Source of the DNA: Hemibagrus wyckioides | Taxonomy: Eukaryota; Chordata; Actinopteri; Siluriformes; Bagridae | NCBI RefSeq assembly: GCF_019097595.1 | Contig: NC_080729.1 | Span: 4,094,917 to 4,158,916 of the forward strand | DNA: 64,000 nt | Direction: 5' to 3' | Shown: positions 1-11,546 of the stretch, piece after piece | How positions within the stretch are numbered: the first letter of the stretch is position 1 | How the letters are laid out: each line of letters begins with the position of its first letter | The notes under the pieces: generated by a model | Database searches by the model: none | Told to the model about the DNA's origin: nothing | Seen by the model: the letters and a program-made list of their open reading frames with translations, nothing else | Program-made: the position numbers and the translations under genes

Positions 1-1
1 A

Positions 2-134
2 GACAGACAGTGTATCTGTAATAGTTCGAAGAGACATCATGGTGGATTTGAGTACGATTCATGTAGAGAGCAACAGAAGGAGGACATCAACATCCCGGGG
101 ACGCAAGAATGTCCGAGTGTGTGTTATTACCCAG
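2..134 (+). CDS. Unidentified gene, first visible exon
   Basis: Forty-four codons plus one base, open across the exon, ending CAG at donor GTAAGG. The residues run from DRQC to CYYP and are Cys-rich. The true 5' edge is at or before the window edge. A second frame is also open here, and the frame was chosen because only it joins the next exon without a stop. Confidence 0.5.
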
Positions 135-2705
135 GTAAGGCATAAAAGTGATCTTTAGATATGTTTATAATAGAAAAATTTCATATTAAGTACAGGTTTC
201 AAATAGTGTCCAGAATGATAAACCTATAACCTACCTAACCTAATTTTCTTGACACTATAGTTTTGGTGTATGATGTATGTATTGTTATTGCATATTTTCT
301 GTTTATTGAATTCTGGGTAAACACATACATTGTTTTTTTGTTTTTTTTTACTTATTTCCCAAATCAGTTTTAATTCCTAATTCCACATTCTGCCCTGCTC
401 ACCATCACGAGCGGAAAACCAGCAGTGCTGTGCCATACACGATCTCAGCATGATCGCTGGCACACACGGGATTATGTCATCCTGCAACAAAGCAGCTCTC
501 CATCCTCTTCATCCTCCATCTTTATTTTTCCATTTAATTTCCTGAACTCCTACCCTACAAATTCCGACTTTCAGTACAAAACACAGATAAACAAAATATA
601 CTTTTATTTATTGGTTACAAAAATAAATGAGCACAAATGATTAGATAGTAAATTCTAATATACATTTTTAATTGTATATTTTACAGAATTTCATTTTGAA
701 AAACATTTTTTGGTAGTAGTATATTTTTTAAAATGATTTTTTTTTTTATTTTAAGTATCAAGATACCACTGTAGAAAAGTGTATCGTGACATTTTATCAC
801 AACATCAATAAGAAATAACCCTTTAAACATTAAGTTTACTTCATGGGTACTTTTAAAATGTACAAAAATAAATTAAGGCTAAAAACAAGAGAGTCAAAAC
901 TTTCAAATTTGCCAATTCTGAATATTCAAATCAGTTGCTTCCAGAGATTAGAATTTATGTAAACCCGGGTTTATGTAAATTTTATTTTTATGTCACAGAC
1001 ATGGTACACCTTGTACCATGTATGGTTGTGTGTGTGACTGATAAAATTGAATTTAAATGTTAATTGTTAAAAATATTTAAGATATCACAATGCCAATTAT
1101 CTCTGAAAAGTGTATTGGGACATCATTTCACATTCTTGATATTATATCCATCAGATCATCCAGCCCTACTGAAATATTTCATCATCTACAATAAAATATA
1201 CAATATGCTTAGAAAACATCTAGATTCAGCTAACATTCTGCACATGCTTGGATTTCATTCATCCTCCTCATGTATATTTTCCTCCAGGAGACAGCGAGCT
1301 CCCCCATGCGTACCTTCAGAACGAGACTGAATCCTGCTTGAGTGATTCTGAAAGTGATTTTGGAGAAATGTGCCACCAGACCAATGTCCATGATGTCCAC
1401 CATGTCCAGATGGATCCATGCTTCCAGACCTGTGATGGTAGAGAACTCAACCCTGAAGTTTCTCATTCTCAAAGAATGAATGAAGAGCCAGAACCGAGCG
1501 AAGACACTTTACGCCCATGCAGGACCGTAGATTCAAGATGGAGTAGCAACCAATGGCCATCCTTACCTCCTCCGTGTTGTAATGGTTTGTGTTAGTCTCA
1601 ACAAACAATAATAAATCAAAGATATTTAAAACTCATTTCATAAAAATAAAGAACACAATACTGTATTGCAAAGGCTCTTAAGCTATACCCGAGCCACAGG
1701 TTAGCTGGAAGGAAACTTTATTTAAGAGTGTCCATATTTACAATACTGTTGAACAATCTTGTTATAGAATGTATTGTGTTGAATATTGCTGATTTTTGTG
1801 TTTGATGCTGTTTAGTCAGAAACGCATTGGTGGTGGGAATGGAAGTGGATGTACTAGAAGAGGTGGTTTACGAGGACACGGAAATCGTTCAAACACAAAC
1901 CATGTGAGTCTATGAAATCATTTTTCAAATCAATTTTATTTGAATTTCCTTAGAAAAACTACACAGAAACTAAACACAAGGTATGTTTTGTAAATCATGT
2001 ATCTTTCATTTAGGGTTTGACTTTTACAGAGCATTACACGCTTCATTTGTGTATAATCCATTCCAAGCATAGATCTCTGACCTTTGAGAAGGTTTGTCGT
2101 TTTTTTTTATCGCCCTCTGCTGTCTGCATGGCGAATTATGATCGCTATTGTAACATCGACTAGCTAAGTCAAGTCTAGTCAAGAAGATTTTATTGTCATT
2201 TCAATGATATGTAGCTGATGCAGTACATAGTGAAATGAGACGTTTCTCCAGGAACCTGGTGCTACATAAAACAATATAAAATATAGCTGCAAAACAACAC
2301 AGAGCTAAGGACAGAAAATAGTTAAAGAAAATAAAAGAGTCCTAGCTACATAAAGCGCAACCTTTTTTGTACCCTTTCTCTTATACCGAGTGACAACCAC
2401 AAGGTAACTGCAATTGCTTATGTCTTAAGGAGGATAAATAGAAGCTTGGATATGAAAAACAACCACATTCATTGAACTGCAAAACACTGCTTATTAACAT
2501 AATCATTAAAATAATCTTATTATAGATGGTGAAACAACAAAGGGATGAAACGTGTGAGATTTTTATTAGAATTAATAAATCACATCCATGATGCTGTAAT
2601 TCTGCTCTACTTTACGCATGTTCATTTCGTAGGTTTGACGGATGCCTGGAGGATCATATGATGGACTCCACCTCATGTTATTGTGACCAGTTGTTTTTCA
2701 TGTGA
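2..2705 (+). CDS. C-terminal part of an unidentified protein (four spliced exons, 5' end outside window)
   Basis: Four exons join in one frame: 2-134, 1288-1584, 1816-1903 and 2633-2705. Phases agree at every junction (1, 1, 2), acceptors are AG and donors are GT, and the chain ends at TGA 2703-2705. The visible 194 residues are rich in Cys, Asp, Glu and Ser. They include a Pro/Cys segment (LPPPCCN), an acidic stretch (EVDVLEEVVYEDTE) and a C-terminus ending CDQLFFM. No catalytic motif or membrane segment is visible in this part, so it looks like a flexible tail, possibly the cytoplasmic tail of a receptor, but that is inference. I do not recognise the family. The donor at 1585 (GTTTGT) is weak, so an alternative ending is possible (see 1593-1615). 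The gene lies upstream of nt5c3a on the same strand. Confidence 0.6.
1288..1584 (+). CDS. Unidentified gene, second visible exon
   Basis: The acceptor is TTTTCCTCCAG. The exon holds 98 full codons, with an acidic, Ser-rich run (SCLSDSESDFGE) and a His/Val run (NVHDVHHVQM), ending PPPCCN plus one base. The donor GTTTGT is weak. Reading on without splicing reaches TAG at 1593. Confidence 0.55.
1593..1615 (+). terminator. Possible alternative stop and intronic polyadenylation signal
   Basis: If the weak donor at 1585 is not used, translation continues GLC and stops at TAG 1593-1595. A perfect AATAAA lies at 1610-1615. This would give a shorter protein from the unidentified gene. The signal is seen; its use is inferred. 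Confidence 0.35.
1816..1903 (+). CDS. Unidentified gene, third visible exon
   Basis: The acceptor is GATGCTGTTTAG and the donor GTGAGT. The 88 bases encode an acidic segment, GMEVDVLEEVVYEDTE, and end in phase 2. The phase matches both neighbours, which supports the chain. Confidence 0.6.
2190..2370. repeat. Dispersed fish repeat with a TTTATTGTCATTTCA head
   Basis: Inside the last intron of the unidentified gene. The segment begins with a Pol II/LINE-tail-like TTTATTGTCATTTCA and continues with an AGTGAAATGAGACG and GGTGCTACATAAAACA motif. I know this from other teleost genomes as a common interspersed repeat. Its class is uncertain. Confidence 0.45.
2633..2705 (+). CDS. Unidentified gene, terminal coding exon
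   Basis: The acceptor is TTTCATTTCGTAG. One base completes a Met codon, followed by FDGCLEDHMMDSTSC and a C-terminus ending LFFM before TGA. Two AATAAA signals follow at 2962 and 2976. Confidence 0.55.
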
Positions 2706-2961
2706 CTGTATCAAATTGTATTATTATTATTATTATTATTACTTAAATTATTCTACATCATTATATTACTACATAAAGTTATTTTTAATGAAAGGTTTAT
2801 TAATAAGTTTTTCCATCTGTGTATGTGTACAATGTCTTTAGGATCATGTCTGCTTCCTATTTACTAGCATATTTAGTGGCTATTATTATATTTGAACATC
2901 TTAAGCATTGATTAATGTCATATAAGCGTTTCTTATAAAGACTTTGTTCTTCCGTCTTTTC

Positions 2962-2981
2962 AATAAAATTAACTGAATAAA
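2962..2981 (+). terminator. Two polyadenylation signals of the unidentified gene
   Basis: AATAAA occurs at 2962-2967 and 2976-2981, about 260 bases after the stop codon at 2703. These are the likely 3' end signals of the unidentified gene. Confidence 0.5.
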
Positions 2982-3001
2982 TATGAACGTATACAAGAAT
3001 T

Positions 3002-3960
3002 ATACTAGATTATTTTGTGGTTGTACAAAAAGGTTGCCATCATTTGGACAGCTTTGACAGCTATATCAAATGCTAGTAATTGCTAACTGTAATTACAGTG
3101 TAATATTGGCCATATGGAGTCTTTTCCTGGTTATTTATTGACATATCTGCAGTAAATGCCAATATTTCTGATACTTCTGTCTTGTTTCTATTGATTCTCT
3201 TCTTTAACTCTGACCACTGTAACAACATAACAAATATGCGCTAGCTAGCTTTAGTAAATAGCTAGCTAGCTCCATGCCCTTGAGTTTCTTATGACTTTCA
3301 TCACTTAATCCTTTATTGCTCTGTACTTTGATTGGATTCTGCCTCATTTTGAGTAAAAGTGTCTGCTGAAAAAATAAATATAAATTATGCTAGATTATAC
3401 TGTGGTTGTACAAGAAGGGTTGGACAGCTTTGACAGTTATATCAAATGCTAGTCATTGCCAGCTGTAATTACAGTGTAATATTAGCCATATGAAGTCTTT
3501 TCCTGGTTATTTATTGACATATCTGGGGTAAATGCCAATATTTCTGATGGCTCTGTCTTGTTTCAAGACAATACCAACACAGTAACAACACAACAAATAT
3601 GTGCTAGCTAGCTTCAGTAAATAGCTAGCTAGCTCAGTGCCCTTGAATTTCTTATGACTTTAATCACTTAATCCATTATTGCTCTGTACTTTGATTGGAT
3701 TCTGCCCCATTTTTAATACATGTCTGTTGATAAATAAACATAAATGTATGCTAGATTATACTGTGGTTATACAAGAAGGGTTGGACAGCTTTGACAGCTA
3801 AATCAAATGCTAGTCATTGCTAGATGTAATTACAGTGTAGAGTCTTTTCCTGGTTATTTACTGAAATATCTGAGGTAAATATCAATATTCCTCATGCTTC
3901 TGGCTTGTTCTCAGTGACTCTTTTCCTCGACTTGGACTTTAACCACTTGAAAAGTTAGCT
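3002..3960. repeat. Triplicated ~370-bp tandem repeat
   Basis: Three head-to-tail copies start near 3002, 3388 and 3750; the third is shorter. Each carries GGACAGCTTTGACAG, then CTAGTNATTGC, GTAATTACAGTGTA, GTCTTTTCCTGGTTATTTA and, in copies 1 and 2, a palindromic GCTAGCTAGCT pair around TTYAGTAAATA. Copies differ by scattered substitutions and small deletions, so the expansion is not recent. No coding frame runs through it. Confidence 0.8.
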
Positions 3961-4139
3961 AATGTGATTTGGACAATCAGAAATGACTTAATACGTAACA
4001 AAATAATGCTGTGTGACGTCAGGAATCAGTTTTCATAGACGGGGTCAAGAGTCACAGATGCTTAATGTTGTAGCACGTTCTTGAAACAAGTCCTGACTGC
4101 TTCAGGTAAATGATGAACAAATAAATGTTAATTTTATTC

Positions 4140-4570
4140 AGAAAAGGAATGTTACATCATTATTTATTCACCAATCATGTTAACTGTTTTTCTCAAGCAA
4201 TAAAAATTTCTTGTTTATTAATATATGTGTTAGATGTTTGTGTTTAATTATAATTAATCAGTAATTAGTAATTATCACGTTACATGTTTTAATGTGTTGA
4301 GGCAAGTTGTTATGAATTTTTTTTGGGCGGGTTGTTAGGCTTTTTTATGTTGGCATGGAAACGGTCCATACCATTTTTAAAAATGTAGGTGTTTATTAAA
4401 AAAGCAATAAATAGAGGATAAAGCTAAATCAGATACTTAGATAAAAACACATATTACACACAATATTGTGACACAATTATTTCAATAAAAGCACTCTATC
4501 GATACTGTTAAAAAAAATAATTATTTACAGTGAAAAGCTAGAGTTCGGACCAAGTCCTGCTTGACAGGAC
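4140..4570. other. AT-rich intergenic DNA before nt5c3a
   Basis: AT-rich sequence with many short homopolymers and AATAAA-like words. I see no exon or named repeat. It grades into the GC-richer nt5c3a promoter at about 4540. Confidence 0.4.
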
Positions 4571-4651
4571 GCGGTGGGCGGGGCCATGTGAACGAAGGAA
4601 GACGAAGAAGCAGCTTCTATGACTACTCTCTAGCAACCTCGACGTTGGGTT
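4545..4651 (+). promoter_or_regulatory. nt5c3a: Housekeeping-type promoter and 5' UTR of nt5c3a long form
   Basis: GC- and CpG-richer than its surroundings, with a GC box GGGCGGGG at 4576-4583 and no TATA box. A minimal start-stop element, ATG directly followed by TGA, lies at 4586-4591; if transcribed it could dampen translation from the ATG at 4652. The transcription start is not determined. Confidence 0.5.
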
Positions 4652-4789
4652 ATGGATAAAACCGCCGTTGTTAAAGTCGGGGCGGTGGCTAGTGCGAGTG
4701 TGTGTGCCCTTTTCGGAGGAGTCGTTCTCGCACAGTATATTGTGGCCAAGAAGAAAAGAGCTGGCAAGAAAACGAAGATCATCGAAATG
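4652..4789 (+). CDS. nt5c3a: nt5c3a coding exon 1 (membrane-anchor exon)
   Basis: Encodes [18 protein letters not shown], a hydrophobic segment to about residue 33, then a Lys/Arg-rich stop-transfer stretch and KIIEM. It ends in phase 0 at donor GTGAGC. The start fits the human long isoform. Confidence 0.93.
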
Positions 4790-7425
4790 GTGAGCTTCCG
4801 CGCCTGTATAACGCGCATGCGCAGATGAAATCGGCGAAAATCCCGGCCGAACCCCAAACGCCTTAGTACACACTACATAAGTGAACTACATAGGCTATAA
4901 ATAAATAGGGGATACGCCATTTTTAGTGCACTTTATGTAATGCATGAATGCTTTTCGGTGCTCGGCCGCAGATCCGCTTTAGAGGTCATGGCCACGAGTA
5001 TGGTAGCCGGTGCTGTGTTAGCTTAGCTGTTTAAACATTTGGATAGATCTTAGAATATATTTTAATGAGATATTGTCATTAATGTTTTAACATGAATAAT
5101 AATAACAAAATCATGTTCTTTTTGCATATGATGCAAATCATGTTCTTCTTGCATCTGTTTGATTGGTCACAATAAACATTATACAGATTTTAAAGATTTT
5201 TTTCCACTGAACTTTACGTCTCTGAAAAGCATTGAATCAATTATTCTTTATCTGTTTGAATCCCGTGTATAATGTCCAGCAATTTTCTCACCTCACTGCA
5301 TTATCAAACAGGCATCAAATGACGTCGCGGCTCAATGACGTCAGCGCTCGCACATTACAGGCGCCAATTAAGCGCCAGCTGGCCTCGTGGTGAAGTTTTA
5401 CGATCAGGACAAAAGTCATGTGGATTGTGTCTCAAAGTACACAACTAATTTACTCATGTGCCAATATCTCTGATAAGACGCCTACTACAGCCAATCAGTG
5501 CCAGGGTTTTGCTCTCGCTTTCCAGGGAAATCTGAGGACATTCTACATCTTCACCCCTGATTTGTTGACTGGAAAGCATTTTCTATAATATTGCGACATA
5601 GATAAATCAGCGATAATAAACTTGCGTAATTGTGAGTGCAAAGTCCAGTATATCTACCTGCTGATGAAAGCTATGAAATGAATTCCAAATGTTTAAATTT
5701 ATTTATCTAGGCTTTCTATTTTGAGCCATCAGAAGCTGTTGATTAATTTGCTATAACAGCACTGCTGAAAGTAGTTATTCAAGAAAAATCACAAGTTCTT
5801 AGGTATTAGGATGAGTGCATTAATATAAATCTGCGATGTGTTTTACAACCAGAACAATGAACAGCAGGTCAACTACAAACTTATAGAAGCTTATAAAGGA
5901 CAAAACAATATGACAGATCTGTGACAGATAATATTGCCTGCTTAGTGTGTAGAACAACAGTCCTGTCTGTAGAAAAAGCCATTATTAAGACAGTCGCATG
6001 TTGTATTCATGTAATCATGATTGTTGATGACGCAAATAAGAAGAAGGTTAAGCCAGGGTTTAGGAATGTACAGTATGAGATCTCAGATTATGAAGAGCCA
6101 GGATTAACTGTTAACCCCGTGTAAGCAGGAGCAGTGTGAAATATCAAACAGCCCGGGGTTTACAATAAATTTAGTGCTTCTGGTTCTTGAGCTTAAAGAT
6201 CTGTAAAGATTCTTTGAGATCAGAAAATCTGTGTGTTGCTCTATACAGTATATACAAGTGCTTTTTCCCACCCACATTTTATTTTATACACTGCAGATAA
6301 GGAAATATTTAAAGAAGCTCCACTAATGTGCTTTGAGAAAATCTCCCATCAGGCCTTTTCAACATTCCCACTGCTTTATCACTATCGCCGTCAGAGATTT
6401 CCTGGATCGATGCATAGAGGGCGTCTGATCTGGCCTTGAGAGGTATTGGGACACTGTGAAAGGTGGGAGGTTGAGAGAATGAAAAAAGCATGATAATGAA
6501 CGGCATGGCTCAGCATCAGCGCTGTGGAATTCTCTCCGAAAACGAGGTCAGCGAGTGCAGGCCGTGTTGGAACGGGATCCCCGGCGAGCGGCTCTTGCAT
6601 CCTGCTCTTTTCCTGTGCTTGCACAATCCAAGGTTTCGGAGAGATAGCAGAGAGAGGATTGTTCTGAATCCTGTGTGTGTGTTCATGTGTTTTACAGTCA
6701 AAAAGTAAAGCATGTTCACGTATGGTACATTCCTCAGGATCGACTTAAATGACGGGTTAAATATACAACTAAAGACATTGAACTCTGACTTTCTGACCTC
6801 TGGCTATCAGCACATGCTTCAGCGCAGAGAGAAAGAGTGAGAGAGACAGCTGATGAGCCTCTGTCTGAAAACCTCACTGCTGATTAAGGCAGGATAATGA
6901 CACTGATGAATACGAGACCTGATATGAGAGGTTTACAGCTCTTTCCTGATGCTGTGTGTTTAAGTAGGTCGCCTTTATGTTCCTGCATTTTAGCTTAAAT
7001 CAGCGTTTTTCCTGATCTAAGTCCTCAGGCACTTTAACAGCACGCGACAGCAATTTCAGCGACACGCTACCACTAAAACCACACCCCCACAAGCTACATG
7101 GCATCACAAACACTGAATTACTGGTTCAGGTGCGGTGGGAAGGAGCACAGAATGTGGAATGTTTTGGGGACAAGGCCAGAAGATTAATTATGTAAGTAAG
7201 CAATTAAGTAAGACGGGGCATGTCATTACAGGAAAAGAATCAACAACAGGGTGGTGCCATGAAGATAGACACTATAGATAGATAGACACTGAAATACTTT
7301 ATTTTAAAAGACAGCATGCCCTGAAGGGTTGTACTTCTCTAATAATTTGACACCTTGGACCCTTTACTTTTTTACAAGTAGAAAAGAAAAACATTCTAGC
7401 AGCTTGAAACTACTTCCTTCACCAA

Positions 7426-7464
<39 letters not shown>

Positions 7465-9457
7465 ATATTCTAACATCAACAAAGCATTGACATTGGAGAC
7501 TCCTTCCATAAACGTTAAACAATCATCTCCTCACAGAATATCATCATATCAACAATTTTATATATCTGTTCATTTGGAGCATACAATTACATGTGCAAGT
7601 AGTTACTATGGAAACGATTACGCAATAGAGCGAGCACGTTAATATAAACCTGTAAATCGCCTTGCAGCTGGAACAGCTGTTATAGAGAATCATCACCTAT
7701 TAAAAAGAGATCTATAAATTTAAATCTATAATTTTTATTATAGTACAGTCTATCATTATATATAGTATATAATATATTGTATATAATATTCTTAAAGATT
7801 TCTTTCTCGTGTCACCACGGAGCTCTTCACCTCTGGTTTTCTCATTACAAATAAATAAATTAAAATAAAATATCATTTAAAATCCATTTTATGTGTTCAT
7901 ATTTCACATTTCAGTATCAGATTAAAAATTGTAGAATTAAGTTAAATGAAATTACTAAGAAGAAAAATGTTTGTAAATGTTTTTTCATGTAATGATTTTA
8001 TTGTTCATTGATTAATGTTAGTGCTGAGAAGTAAAAAGCGGATCAAACAAATAAAAAAAAAAAGAGTATGAAGTCCAAAAATGATTTATTTAGATTTATT
8101 TACAAACAGATGGCATCCTGATCTGGCTTGTGACACAGGCTACACAAGCTTAATGCTTTTTGCGAATAGATGTGTGCATGTCCAGTGATGCGTCAGAGTT
8201 GAGACAAGTTTAACTACATGCAAATATGAAGCGACTCGGTGCAGCGACTTCCAATGGGAATGACGACAGCAGTGCGCACGCGATTCCCGGCAAAGCGCAC
8301 ACCCTGCTACTCCGTCATTTCCTTATGATTGATAAGATGCGCATATATATATATATATTATTTTAGCGGCAAGAAAACTGACTTTGGATGCTGCTAGTTG
8401 TGGCATCCAGTGATGACGTTATTACTATGGCCCAGTCGTAGGAACGCCTACTGATAACTGCACAGTACAGCGTAGACTGGTGTATTGCAGAGGATCAATG
8501 TCTTTTGACTACTGATCAGAAGGTCATGAGTTCAAACCCCAACACTGCCATGATGCCACTGCTGGACCCCTGAGCAGGTCCCTTCACCCTCAACTGCTCA
8601 GTTGTTTAAATGAGTTCTGGAAAAAGGCATCTGAGGCGTCAAATCCCATGAATCTAAACGTAAACATAGCTTAACAGTCGATTTTCAGCCTTCTGTATAT
8701 CATCATCCAACTGTAAAGCAACCTTCTACCCCATGAACAATAGAGTTTAACAGTAAAGGTGTTGACACGTGACCAGAAAAAGGGTCCAATACTTGATGAC
8801 TTTGGACCTTAAATGTCTTACAAGCGGATACACAAACACAGGGAGCATTTTTGACCTGATAACAAACCTAATCACAAGAAGAATGTAGGTCGAGAACTAC
8901 TTTCTACTTTCCTAATCATGCAGACTGATTATCAGGAGCGCTCGGAACTGAGTTGAGTAAGATCTCCAGGAGAAGGTTCTCAAAGAACCCACGCTTATGT
9001 CCGCGTTCTTCAGCGTTTGACAAACCGTTTGTTTGTTTGTTTGTTTTTATTTCTTTTAAACTTTGCTCTAGTAGACCTTTTGCACTAAACTGAGGAGGAC
9101 TCAAATAGCACAAAGAGTTCACGTGCCTCTCCGGAAGTCTGGAATTTTTTCACGCTACTCATTTTCAGACCTGTAAAATTCCAGTTCACATGCTTTCCGT
9201 CTTTATTTTATACACTGTTCCTTCAAGTGCTTACTTTTTCTTCTAGTCTTAATAAATGACCATTTTGAAAACATGCAAAAACCTCTTAAATATTACGAGC
9301 TAGTTTATAAAAGTGGGAAAATATTCTGTAGGTTAAAAACTAAACCAGTTCACATCTTTCTACACCTTTAGCACACATGGAGTGTGTTCACAAGTTTAAA
9401 CATGTTCGTAAAAGATATTAATTATCCATCAGAAACTTTTTTTATCTACACTGTATG

Positions 9458-9491
<34 letters not shown>

Positions 9492-11508
9492 AAAAAAGAG
9501 TGAGAGCGAAAGAGGGGCCTCTCAGAAAGGGGTGGGGCTTATCTGTAATCTGTGTCTGGGACACGCCCCCTGTGTGGCTGAGCTATATAAGCTCTCATTT
9601 GACAGAGGGAATTTTCTTTCCTTGTTTTTCACGAAGCTGCAACAACACAGGAGAGGTAAGCAGGCAGACAGGCAACTCTGTGCTCTAGAAATTGCGTATT
9701 TCATTCTCATTTGCATTCGTTAAACAGGCAATACTTACATACAAAGTCATGCATTTGTACCTAACACCACCAGTCATGACTATGTGTTTAGATTAGTAGT
9801 ATAACGAAAGGAAATATGTTATGGACTCATGTTTGTGAGGTCATGTTCACAGAACATACGTGTATTATGCACAACTTGTGTGTGTTAATTCTATGTTAAT
9901 TCATGGTGTCTCTTTGCAAAGCAAATGTCGAGGCTAGAAGAGATCCAGGGGCTTTTTAAGTGTGCAGGAGTGTGTTTAAAGTGTTTCTGTTTTTTTATTA
10001 GTAATAACAACCATGCAGTAGTAATATTAATGCTTTAAAGTTACAGTGTTATTTATAGTATAAAGTGATATATGCCAAGTCTATAAAATACTTGCATAAT
10101 GTGGTTCAGTGCTGTGACTGTTTTGACCCAGACGCACAAACACACACACAAACAAACAGGTCAGGCATACCCTGTCATTAACAGGCTTAAAAATATACCT
10201 TCTCTCCTTACCGAGGATGTTTGTGGCTATTTTTTCACCGCTGCCCAGAATAGGTGCGTGCGTGGAACGAGGATCAGATTTAAGATTGAAACCAGTACGG
10301 AAAAATGACAAATGACATAAAGGAAAGCAACAACAGATGTTTCCCTAGGATCTCTTTAGCCATAGTGTTTTTATTTGTATTCTATATCGTGTCAAATATA
10401 GGAAACAATATCTATTTCATTTTTTTACGCATTAATGAAAAAGATGGCATGAATACAAAATAATGTGTAGTAACTTACTACTTTAGCTGTGCTGAAGTTT
10501 TCAGCTCTTCAGCATGCTGCTCCTCTGCTCTGTCACCGACTGACTGTCAAATATACACACACGGGTCAAGTGTGTGTGTGTGTGTGTGTGTCTGAGAGAA
10601 AGAGATAAGTTTACCTGGCTTCTTTTCCTCCTCCCAGCCTGTTTAAATCCCTCCTCCTTTACATCACATGTCTAAAAATGGTGTTGCTGCACTATTAGAG
10701 CAGAGGGGCGGGATGTACAGAAACGGAATAATAAATGATAATAATTAAATTAATAAATAAATGACAATAGAGAATTTGAAAATGGAAAAATGAAAGAATA
10801 AACACGTAAAGAACTTGAACTTAACTAAATACAATTATATGTAATATGTATCTAATAAATGTTTTATAAGCCATGTGGAATTAATTAATTAATTAATTAA
10901 TTAATTAATTATACATTTAAATTTTAAGTACTTCCTATAAAAAGGGAAAGCTCTCATTCAGCGTCATACACAATCACCACACATACAGTATAAAAATAAT
11001 GACTGTGGATCAGACCTGCTTAATAACGCTGAATATTTCACATTTCCTATGGGTACTGCTACAGCATCACACCTCTGACTGTTTAATCCGTTTCTCCACA
11101 GATGCCTGAGTTTGAGAAGAGCACGGTCCACATCAAGGACCCCGAGCGGGTTGAGCAGATCATCTGCGGTCTGATTCAAGGAGGCGCTTCCAAACTACAG
11201 GTACAGCGATCAGACACGAGACTCAGATATCCATGAATCGGTTTGTTAGTTCAGACGTGAGCCACCTCATACTGCACCGACGTCTACAACTGTTACTACT
11301 CTACTGCTATACTTTTATAACTGTACTATTATTCTATTACTACTATTCTATTCCTGTTGTACAACTGTATTATCACTAACACACTATTATTACTATACTA
11401 TTACTGCAGTACTTTTACTATCGTATAATTGTGCTATTACTAGCTTACTATTATTACTATACTACTATACTATTATTGCTATACACAACTATTTTTTTTT
11501 ATTATGAC

Positions 11509-11546
<38 letters not shown>

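Larger units (their letters stand above)
4790..9450 (+). other. nt5c3a: nt5c3a intron 1, proximal part
   Basis: No exon recognised. It holds a (CT)n run at 7429-7461, one copy of the GGAGACTCCTTCC repeat family near 7195-7700, a tRNA-type dispersed repeat at 8485-8660, and a CpG-containing stretch at 8225-8335 with a perfect octamer ATGCAAAT at 8218-8225. The rest is AT-rich unique-looking sequence. Confidence 0.5.

Noticed and set aside
4538..4873. 111-codon minus-strand frame over the nt5c3a first exon
   Set aside because: Shadow of the GC-rich promoter and exon 1; no independent support.
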